From the NCBI GenBank assembly GCA_003251015.1, contig QKIO01000086.1, positions 1 to 43,115 of the forward strand: 43,115 nt of DNA. Reading direction: 5' to 3'. This DNA comes from Bacteroidales bacterium (lineage in GTDB: Bacteria > Bacteroidota > Bacteroidia > Bacteroidales > Marinilabiliaceae). Shown here in pieces: positions 1 through 6,798 of the stretch. Position 1 is the first letter of the stretch, and each line of letters begins with the position of its first letter. Position numbers and translations under genes: made by a program. A model generated the notes under the pieces. The model saw nothing but the letters and a program-made list of their open reading frames with translations. It did no database searches and was not told the DNA's origin.

Positions 1-1002
1 ATAGCCCACATAGAGATAATCACCTGCCAACGAGCTCCAATTTATTTGATTATTCACAAAACTAGACTGGTAATAATACGTCAATGCACGATTATTGGAT
101 AAGGTTTTATTTCCATACAAACCCAAAGAACCATAAGTACTTTCGCTTAGTATATTGTAACTATTCCACTGCACGGTTAGTGGAAAAGATGGAAGAATAG
201 ACTCTTCTAATTTTCGGGAATGTGGCAGTTTCACAAAATCAGCACTCCCACTCCAAGCGCCCTTCGCGGCTACATTGGGATTTTGATTGATGACCTTCAC
301 TCGCATTCTGTATTTCAACTCATCAGCTTGCGCCTCGTATGGCAAGGGTTTATCAGTATCTCGCTCAATGGGGAAAACCAAAACCGTATCTGCATTTTGC
401 TTCAATCGTATGGTTTGACTTAACACACGAACGCGTTCTTTTTTAGCATTCATCAAATAGATACCCTGCTCCGTATTCGTAAGTACCACCAGTTCTTCGG
501 GTGAATTTCCATTGTTTTGAATGTGTAATGAGATGGATGATGAATCAGCATCATCTATAAAATAAACTTTATTGGATGAGATAGATGCGCTCCAATTCGA
601 CTGTTGCTCAGTACTTATATTCCAAACCGCATTGGCCACCGTGAAATTATTGTACGACACATAGGCATTGGTCACATACGTCATATTGCCCTGAAGCGCT
701 CCATTAGGCTTTAATCGAACGGGCACAAAAACAGAATCGTTAGCAGCTAAAACAATTTCATCTTTTACATTACCTACCAACTGCCAACCAGCAGGAGGAT
801 TAACCAATAAACGCACTTTCTTGTTTTCTTTACTGGCATTGACAAGACGTAACACATTCACCGCAATATCAATTTGTTTTATCTCCGAATCATTATTAAC
901 AAACCCCATTCTAATACCTGCATTCTGTCCATATACATTTTGTATTTGACTACAAAGAGTCAAACATAAAAGACAGATGATATATGAAATTGGGTTTCTC
1001 AA
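1..1002 (-). CDS. Secreted protein with signal peptide, two probable Ig-like domains and the start of beta-barrel-like sequence (3' end beyond the window edge)
   Basis: Manual reverse-strand translation is open for 334 codons from TTG at 1002-1000 to base 1: LRNPISYIICLLCLTLCSQIQNVYGQNAGIRMGFVNNDSEIKQIDIAVNVLRLVNASKENKKVRLLVNPPAGWQLVG...SFPLTVQWNSYNILSESTYGSLGLYGNKTLSNNRALTYYYQSSFVNNQINWSSLAGDYLYVGY. Missing from the ORF track because it has no ATG start and no stop in the window. Start codon uncertain. Confidence 0.75.
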   Translation of the reverse strand, partial: MRNPISYIICLLCLTLCSQIQNVYGQNAGIRMGFVNNDSEIKQIDIAVNVLRLVNASKENKKVRLLVNPPAGWQLVGNVKDEIVLAANDSVFVPVRLKPNGALQGNMTYVTNAYVSYNNFTVANAVWNISTEQQSNWSASISSNKVYFIDDADSSSISLHIQNNGNSPEELVVLTNTEQGIYLMNAKKERVRVLSQTIRLKQNADTVLVFPIERDTDKPLPYEAQADELKYRMRVKVINQNPNVAAKGAWSGSADFVKLPHSRKLEESILPSFPLTVQWNSYNILSESTYGSLGLYGNKTLSNNRALTYYYQSSFVNNQINWSSLAGDYLYVGY

Positions 1003-1021
1003 TGAGTTAGCAGTTATCGGT

Positions 1022-1600
1022 TTATAAATCTTGTACTATAATGTAATCTACCCTAAGCGAATACAAACCAGACTGATAACTTAAGCCAGGTGTGATTTTC
1101 ATATCTACGTTAAACTTATAACATCCTGGCGACACTAAATAACTGCCACTTTGGTTAGTCCCATTAGCAGGACAAGCCAAAGCCACATCAGGACTAATGG
1201 CTGAGCCAATAATGTACGTGGGAGTTAGAATGTCTTGTATGGGGAAAAACCCAGCGACCAAGGCTGTTCCTGATGCGTTACGAAATTTTAATTGCAAAAT
1301 ATCTATGGGAGGTGTTAATCCGCTTGTCGAATAGACTGATGATACATCCCACACACCAGCTACTGTAGTTGTAGCTCCTACATATAAATCCCACTGAGTG
1401 CCCACAGCTACCACATTTAACTCGCAAGCATTCATAAAGGTGAGGCCTGAGATATACTTATCCACTGTATTAAAATCAAAATGGAGGGATGGAGATGTTT
1501 TTAACGAAAAACTAACTGCTTGAGCGTAAGCCACCGTTGAAATAGCTAAAAACATCATTACGACAGCACTTATTCTTAAAACTCTTAGGACTTTCATCAC
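1022..1600 (-). CDS. Small secreted protein, paralog of 1687..2370
   Basis: 192 aa ORF with signal peptide (MMKVLRVLRISAVVMMFLAISTVAYAQA). Shares FDFNTVDKYISGL..WDLYV, KFNVDMKITPG and C-terminal YSLRVDYIIVQDL patterns with the next gene. Confidence 0.8.
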   Translation of the reverse strand: MMKVLRVLRISAVVMMFLAISTVAYAQAVSFSLKTSPSLHFDFNTVDKYISGLTFMNACELNVVAVGTQWDLYVGATTTVAGVWDVSSVYSTSGLTPPIDILQLKFRNASGTALVAGFFPIQDILTPTYIIGSAISPDVALACPANGTNQSGSYLVSPGCYKFNVDMKITPGLSYQSGLYSLRVDYIIVQDL

Positions 1601-1634
1601 AACTCAGGATTAGATAACAAAACGTTAAAATAGC

Positions 1635-1659
1635 AAAAGAAGGCTATTAACCTTCTTTT
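1635..1659 (-). terminator. Intercistronic hairpin (attenuator or mRNA-stabilising element) between the two secreted paralogs
   Basis: AAAAGAAGG-ctattaa-CCTTCTTTT, perfect 9-bp stem; on the minus strand followed by GCTATTTT. Confidence 0.55.
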
Positions 1660-1686
1660 CACAATTAAATAATACGTTTCGGCTTT

Positions 1687-2370
1687 TTACAAGTCTTCTA
1701 CCAAAGAGTAAACTATCTCCATGTAGTAATATCCTGCCATTGCAAAAGGCTCATTATTACCTGTTGTGGTAAGTAACACACTTGAACTTGGGAAAGTAGC
1801 GGGGATACCTGGCTTCAACCTCATATCAATTCTAAACTTATGCGTGGTTGGATTGGAGTTCGCAGTACCTGGAAGAAATGACTCTCCAACACCTGTGCCA
1901 ACCATACCAGCCAAAAATTGCGTTGCTGCAGCAGGGGCTCCACCTACAACACCTGAATTAGTTAATCCTTTTAACGACACAAACGCATCAAAATTCTCTG
2001 TAGTTGTGGCTGTGTTTACAACTGATGATTTCATGTGCAAGATCTCAGCTGGCAAACCATTATTACCATTGGTAGAATAAGCCTCAACTTGAGTCCACTC
2101 ATCGGTGTTGCAATAAGCAAACAAATCCCACGCTAGCGTAGCATCCACTTCTAATTGAGTGGCATTAAAACGTGTGATACCTTGTTGATACTCTTGAATG
2201 GTTTTAAACGTAAAGTCAACCTGAGGATTAGTAGTCATCGTTAAATTAAGAATACCTCGTAAATCCATGGTTACGTAGTTGTATTCTTCATCAGAAAGCT
2301 GAGCGTTCACACTTTGGGTAGACCCCAAAAGCAAAACGGCCGCAAAGGCAAGTAAAAATATCTTTTTCAT
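1687..2370 (-). CDS. Small secreted protein, paralog of 1022..1600
   Basis: ORF 1687..2427; the likely start is the internal MKKIFLLAFAAVLLLGSTQSVNAQ signal peptide with ATG at 2370. Shared motifs FTFKTIQEYQQGI..WDLFAY, KFRIDMRLKPG, YYYMEIVYSLVEDL. Confidence 0.8.
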   Translation of the reverse strand: MKKIFLLAFAAVLLLGSTQSVNAQLSDEEYNYVTMDLRGILNLTMTTNPQVDFTFKTIQEYQQGITRFNATQLEVDATLAWDLFAYCNTDEWTQVEAYSTNGNNGLPAEILHMKSSVVNTATTTENFDAFVSLKGLTNSGVVGGAPAAATQFLAGMVGTGVGESFLPGTANSNPTTHKFRIDMRLKPGIPATFPSSSVLLTTTGNNEPFAMAGYYYMEIVYSLVEDL

Positions 2371-2518
2371 AATCGTGTAGTTAAAATGTTTGTTAGTAAT
2401 ACGCCCTTTTTTAAGGTAAGGTTGCATTTAAGCATCTAAAATACCTTTTAAGACATATATCTAAGATAACTAAATAAAACATCAAAACACTAACTCACGT
2501 AAACATTCTTACATGCCT

Positions 2519-2556
2519 TAACACACATCAATGTCCAAGATATAACACACATCAAT
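2519..2556. repeat. 14-bp perfect direct repeat TAACACACATCAAT, two copies 24 bp apart
   Basis: Copies at 2519-2532 and 2543-2556 in the divergent intergenic region between the secreted-paralog operon and the response regulator. Confidence 0.75.
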
Positions 2557-2654
2557 TAATAAAGAACACTCACCACGATAACTGAGGCGTTCATCAATAA
2601 TCACCACCTGTCATCTTTTTTCTCTTTAACTTTATTCAAATTAAACCAACTACC

Positions 2655-3026
2655 ATGAAAAAAATACTAATTATAGATGATGCAAAAGATACAAGGGCAC
2701 AAGTAAAAGTCTTATTAAAAGACTACAACGTGGAAATATTAGAGGCTCCTGATGGAAACGATGGGTGGATGAAGATTATTAAAAACCGTCCAGACCTACT
2801 AATCTTAGACCTAATCATGCCAGAGAAAGATGGGATGGAAGTGCTAAAAGAAGTGGAAGAAGAATGGCTTGGCATACCAATTATCATTATTTCTAACGAC
2901 GACAACCCCAATACCATTAAAGCCTGTTTTCGGCACGGCGCTAAAGCGGTATTAAAAAAACCGGTTATACTTAGTGAATTCAAAAAAGCAATGGAAGAGC
3001 TAAACTTTAAGCCTTCTGTAGTCTAA
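2655..3026 (+). CDS. Standalone receiver-domain response regulator
   Basis: 123 aa, CheY-like: KKILIIDDAKDTR, LLILDLIMPEKDG, IIIISNDD, LKKPV. No output domain. Confidence 0.9.
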   Translation: MKKILIIDDAKDTRAQVKVLLKDYNVEILEAPDGNDGWMKIIKNRPDLLILDLIMPEKDGMEVLKEVEEEWLGIPIIIISNDDNPNTIKACFRHGAKAVLKKPVILSEFKKAMEELNFKPSVV

Positions 3027-3216
3027 TTAAATGTGTTTTCTACCCCCCCTCAATTCAACAGCTCACTTTAACCATATTAGAAAATGGGTGTTGCAAAAAA
3101 AAATCATTGCACTAAGAAGAAAAAAAAACAAACCATTAAAAGCACTATTTACTAAACACTTATACCCATACAACCCACAGCCCACAAGAAAAAAATCATT
3201 TTTTTTACCCCTAGGA

Positions 3217-3247
3217 TTTGTTTTACTAATAAAAGCACCTATCTTTG
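3217..3247 (+). promoter_or_regulatory. Bacteroidota-type promoter for tRNA-Lys
   Basis: TTTG (3217-3220), 19 nt, TATCTTTG (3240-3247); matches the TTTG-N19-TAnnTTTG housekeeping consensus. Confidence 0.75.
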
Positions 3248-3293
3248 CATCGCAATTGGGAAAAACATCAGCCCATTTGGCACTAAAAATGTT

Positions 3294-3366
3294 GATTCAG
3301 TAGCTCAGCTGGTAGAGCACATCCCTTTTAAGGATGGGGTCCTGGGTTCGAACCCCAGCTGAATCA
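3294..3366 (+). tRNA. tRNA-Lys (anticodon TTT)
   Basis: Acceptor GATTCAG/CTGAATC, D-arm TAGCTCAGCTGGTAGAGCA, anticodon arm CATCC-CTTTTAA-GGATG, T-arm CTGGGTTCGAACCCCAG; CCA not encoded. Confidence 0.95.
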
Positions 3367-3370
3367 CACA

Positions 3371-3406
3371 AAAAAAAAGAGACCTTCAAGAAGGTCTCTT
3401 TTTTTG
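3371..3406 (+). terminator. Rho-independent terminator after tRNA-Lys
   Basis: AGAGACCTT-caag-AAGGTCTCT followed by a T run. Confidence 0.9.
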
Positions 3407-3550
3407 TTTTATCTCACTCACAAAACTCAAATGCTCTCAAAGAAATTTTTGGTAATTTCGATTCGTATAAATCCAAAACATCAACAAAAGCAGTTGACAT
3501 ATAACCAGACTGTAGGCGCGCAATTTAACCGACCTAAAATCTAAAGACAC

Positions 3551-3584
3551 AACAAAAAAAGGAACTTTCGTTCCTTTTTTTGTT
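3551..3584 (-). terminator. Terminator of the ECF sigma/anti-sigma/Spy-like operon
   Basis: AACAAAAAAAGGAAC-tttc-GTTCCTTTTTTTGTT, perfect inverted repeat with A/T tracts on both sides. Confidence 0.8.
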
Positions 3585-3601
3585 AACTCTCAACAATCTA
3601 T

Positions 3602-4084
3602 CTATTCATTATCCGCGGCATCACCATCACCGCAATGCGCCCCTTTTTTATGACCACCGATACCATCTAACAGGTGACGTCTAAACTTCATCTCTGACTG
3701 ATAAAGCGTTAATAACTTATCTGCACTTAACACAGCTTTAAACTTCTTATGGTATTCCAAATCTAACTTGGCAAAATCCATCTTCATGTTTACAATCCCG
3801 TCAGCTGCTGCTTCCTTTTGGGCTGTAGTTGCTGTACTCTCAATCTTCTTAAACTCCATCATCTTAGTCTTCGACTGCTTATGAAGAACCTCTCTCTTAC
3901 CTTCATATTCATTATACACAGGCCAAAACGCTTGTGCCTCTGCCGTTGTCAAACTTAATTGCTGAGTAATAAAGGATATTTTTTCGGCCTTCATCTGTTC
4001 CATCTTAGCCTCGCGATTAGGCTTTTGAGCACTTACACTCAACACCACAAGACTCATCATCCATAAAATCATTACTTTTTTCAT
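3602..4084 (-). CDS. Spy/CpxP-like periplasmic protein with His/Cys C-terminal tail
   Basis: 160 aa, signal peptide, Lys/Gln/Met-rich helices, LTTAEAQAFWPVYNEYEGKR, tail GGHKKGAHCGDGDAADNE. Confidence 0.7.
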   Translation of the reverse strand: MKKVMILWMMSLVVLSVSAQKPNREAKMEQMKAEKISFITQQLSLTTAEAQAFWPVYNEYEGKREVLHKQSKTKMMEFKKIESTATTAQKEAAADGIVNMKMDFAKLDLEYHKKFKAVLSADKLLTLYQSEMKFRRHLLDGIGGHKKGAHCGDGDAADNE

Positions 4085-4095
4085 ACTCTTACGAT

Positions 4096-4500
4096 TTAAA
4101 AATTTGTTAATTCATCAATTTCATCTATTGTTAAATCCTCATAATTATTAGTAGTAAGTGAAGACTCCAATTCAATCCCCTCTTCGGCAACATAATTCAT
4201 AAGCTCCTCATCTGACTGATTAATATAAAACTCGCTATAATAAACCTCAAAAGATGATTCTGAAGCTCCTAAAAGCACAACCTCTTGAGGTCTTAAAAAC
4301 TGATACAATAGCCCCACAAAAACAAACATCCCTGCTAAGGCCAACCAAGGCTTTAAATACACGAGCAGTCGTTGAGACTTATTTTTACTCGAAAATTCAA
4401 TCTGACTCTGCACTCGCCCTTCAAAAGATTCAAAATAATTTGCGGGCGTACTAAATCCAGCTTGTTGATTAGTCAAATTTTCTTTATTTAGTGCTTTCAT
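4096..4500 (-). CDS. Putative single-pass anti-sigma factor
   Basis: 134 aa immediately downstream of an ECF sigma gene; one TM segment (KPWLALAGMFVFVGLLYQFL), acidic C-terminus. Confidence 0.65.
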   Translation of the reverse strand: MKALNKENLTNQQAGFSTPANYFESFEGRVQSQIEFSSKNKSQRLLVYLKPWLALAGMFVFVGLLYQFLRPQEVVLLGASESSFEVYYSEFYINQSDEELMNYVAEEGIELESSLTTNNYEDLTIDEIDELTNF

Positions 4501-4520
4501 GACAAGTGTGTTTATATTTG

Positions 4521-4551
4521 TTAGATGCTTAATAATGAGAAAGGTTTAATC
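4521..4551 (-). promoter_or_regulatory. Candidate ECF-sigma promoter upstream of the anti-sigma gene
   Basis: Minus strand GATTAAACC-N16-ATCTAA, ending 20 nt before ATG at 4500; shares the 12-mer GATTAAACCTTT with 5161-5172. Confidence 0.55.
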
Positions 4552-4568
4552 GAATACTAAATATTTTT

Positions 4569-5120
4569 TCAATCACTAGCTTTCATTTCGTCCTTAATCT
4601 TTTTAGAAGCCAGATGATATGAGGCTTTAAGTGCACCAACACTGGTATCAAGTATTTCGGACATTTGCTTAAACTTCATTTCTTCAAAATACCTCATATT
4701 AAAAACCAAACGCTGCTTCTCTGGCAATTTCATAATGCTTTTATGCAGCTTTATTTCTAAATCAGAGCCTTCAAAATAAGGATCGGCCTTCAACACATCC
4801 TCAAAAGGATAAGATAAATCATTTAAAGCAAAGGCATATTTACGCTGGCGACTGGCAATAAACGTAAGTGTTTCGTTACTGGCTATTCGATATATCCACG
4901 TAAAAAGTGAAGAATCGCCTCTAAAATCATCCAAGTATCGCCAAACTTTAACAAATGTGTTTTGCGCCACATCATCAGCATCTTCGTGAGACACCACCAT
5001 CTTTCTAGCATGCCAATAAACCCGCTCTTTATACCTGAGCATAAGCATGTTAAAACACCTCTCCTTAGACTCTGGCTGTTTAAGTAAATCAAGAATATCT
5101 TGGTCGGTAGACATATTCAT
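4569..5120 (-). CDS. ECF-family RNA polymerase sigma factor
   Basis: 183 aa with sigma-70 regions 2 and 4: DADDVAQNTFVKVWRYLDDFRGDSSLFTWIYRIASNETL, KLPEKQRLVFNMRYFEEMKFKQMSEILDTSVGALKASYHLASKKIK. Confidence 0.95.
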   Translation of the reverse strand: MNMSTDQDILDLLKQPESKERCFNMLMLRYKERVYWHARKMVVSHEDADDVAQNTFVKVWRYLDDFRGDSSLFTWIYRIASNETLTFIASRQRKYAFALNDLSYPFEDVLKADPYFEGSDLEIKLHKSIMKLPEKQRLVFNMRYFEEMKFKQMSEILDTSVGALKASYHLASKKIKDEMKASD

Positions 5121-5141
5121 TTGTTTATTACAGGTTGTTGC

Positions 5142-5172
5142 TTTGACAAGTTAAAACTAAAAAGGTTTAATC
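5142..5172 (-). promoter_or_regulatory. Candidate ECF-sigma promoter upstream of the sigma gene
   Basis: Minus strand GATTAAACC-N16-GTCAAA, ending 21 nt before ATG at 5120; same layout as the 4521-4551 copy. Confidence 0.55.
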
Positions 5173-5241
5173 ACACAGAAGCACAAGCTTGCTTTTTTAT
5201 ATTTTTTGCAAATGAGGGTTTTAGGCTGATGAAAAATGATG

Positions 5242-5249
5242 TACTTTTG
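5242..5249 (+). promoter_or_regulatory. Bacteroidota -7 box for ychF
   Basis: TACTTTTG matches TAnnTTTG; no clean -33 TTG found. Confidence 0.5.
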
Positions 5250-5285
5250 CACCGTAAAATTTAGAAAGTTAAAAACAAAATAGTT

Positions 5286-6386
5286 ATGGGATTACAATGT
5301 GGAATTGTTGGACTGCCGAATGTGGGAAAATCAACACTGTTCAATTGCTTATCAAATGCAAAGGCACAATCAGCCAATTTTCCTTTTTGCACCATTGAGC
5401 CTAACGTAGGTGTTATTACTGTGCCCGATGAACGCTTAGTGAAATTAGAAGAGTTGGTAAAACCTCAACGCGTATTACCAACAACCGTTGAAATAGTAGA
5501 TATAGCTGGATTAGTAAAAGGCGCAAGCAAAGGCGAAGGGTTAGGAAATAAGTTTTTGGCTAACATTCGTGAGACGGATGCTATCATACACGTGCTTCGT
5601 TGCTTCGACGATGACAATGTAACCCATGTTGATGGCAGTGTGAATCCTGTTAGAGACAAGGAAATCATTGATCTTGAATTGCAATTTAAAGATCTTGAAA
5701 CGGTAGATGCTCGTCTACAAAAAAATGAGAAAGCAGCAAAAAACTCAAAAGACCCAGAAGCAAAACGTCAAATTGAGGTGTTGTACAAATTCAAAGAAGC
5801 TCTTGAAAACGGAAGATCAGCCAGAACCGTTGAATTAAGTGATGTTGAAACTAAAACAGCTAACGACCTATATCTCCTAACCAACAAACCGGTGATGTAT
5901 GTTTGTAATGTAGATGAAAACTCGGTTGTTTCGGGAAACAAACACGTGGATGCGGTTAAAGAAGCCGTTAAAGACGAAAATGCCCAAGTTTTAATTATTG
6001 CCGCAAAAACAGAATCTGAGATCGCTGAATTAGAGACTTTTGAAGAACGCAAAGAGTTTTTAGAAGACATGGGTTTGGCAGAATCTGGCGTAGTGAAATT
6101 GATTCGTTCGGCTTATCAATTACTTCAGTTACAAACGTACTTTACTGCAGGCGTAAAGGAAGTACGCGCTTGGACATTCCACAAAGGAAACTTAGCTCCA
6201 CAAGCAGCTGGCGTTATTCACTCAGACTTTGAAAAAGGCTTTATTCGTGCCGAAGTTATAAATTACGATGACTTTGTAAAATACGGTTCTGAATTAGCTT
6301 GTAAAGAAGCTGGTAAAATGAACGTAGAAGGTAAAGAATATGTGGTAAAAGACGGTGACATTATGCACTTTAGATTTAACGTATAA
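5286..6386 (+). CDS. ychF: Redox-regulated GTPase/ATPase YchF (OLA1 family)
   Basis: 366 aa; [41 protein letters not shown]-terminal TGS-like domain. Confidence 0.97.
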   Translation: MGLQCGIVGLPNVGKSTLFNCLSNAKAQSANFPFCTIEPNVGVITVPDERLVKLEELVKPQRVLPTTVEIVDIAGLVKGASKGEGLGNKFLANIRETDAIIHVLRCFDDDNVTHVDGSVNPVRDKEIIDLELQFKDLETVDARLQKNEKAAKNSKDPEAKRQIEVLYKFKEALENGRSARTVELSDVETKTANDLYLLTNKPVMYVCNVDENSVVSGNKHVDAVKEAVKDENAQVLIIAAKTESEIAELETFEERKEFLEDMGLAESGVVKLIRSAYQLLQLQTYFTAGVKEVRAWTFHKGNLAPQAAGVIHSDFEKGFIRAEVINYDDFVKYGSELACKEAGKMNVEGKEYVVKDGDIMHFRFNV

Positions 6387-6407
6387 TCAAACTCATTACT
6401 TTAAAAC

Positions 6408-6439
6408 ACAATGCCCTTCCGCAACAGAAGGGCATTGTT
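6408..6439 (+). terminator. Terminator after ychF
   Basis: CAATGCCCTTC-cgcaaca-GAAGGGCATTG then TTTGTTTTGT. Confidence 0.85.
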
Positions 6440-6575
6440 TGTTTTGTCAAATGAGTTAAGCGATTGCATTTAACCCAGTCAAAATGAGCCACACATCACC
6501 AACCCCTTGGAGTTAAAAAGTGTAAAGCGTCAGTTAATTACTGTTAATCAAGCAAATTATTAACTATTATCACCT

Positions 6576-6583
6576 TAAATTTG
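6576..6583 (+). promoter_or_regulatory. -7 box upstream of membrane micro-ORF
   Basis: TAAATTTG matches TAnnTTTG, 27 nt before ATG at 6611. Confidence 0.45.
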
Positions 6584-6610
6584 TATCTTCATAAAAGAAA
6601 ATAAATTACG

Positions 6611-6742
6611 ATGCATAAGGACGAACACGAAATAACCCTAAAGCTAAAGAGAAAGATCCTTATCTACTCTATTGTGGAGGTCTTGCTTATTATTGCGCTG
6701 CTAGGGTTTATCATGTTCCTTATTATGGTTATGATGAACTAA
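6611..6742 (+). CDS. 43-aa single-pass membrane microprotein
   Basis: MHKDEHEITLKLKRKILIYSIVEVLLIIALLGFIMFLIMVMMN*; charged N-terminus then a TM helix; below the ORF-track cutoff; own -7 box upstream. Confidence 0.6.
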   Translation: MHKDEHEITLKLKRKILIYSIVEVLLIIALLGFIMFLIMVMMN

Positions 6743-6798
6743 GACGTTAATACCCGCACAAAACACCTGTTACACAAAAGGCGAAACAAAGCATTATC

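Noticed and set aside
220-423. 67-aa + strand ORF at the left edge
   Set aside because: Antisense to the continuous 334-codon minus-strand frame.
1766-2080. 104-aa + strand ORF
   Set aside because: Fully antisense to the better-supported secreted paralog with signal peptide and conserved motifs.
3031-3303. 90-aa + strand ORF before tRNA-Lys
   Set aside because: Poly-Lys/low-complexity, contains the tRNA promoter and runs into the tRNA; no recognisable domain.
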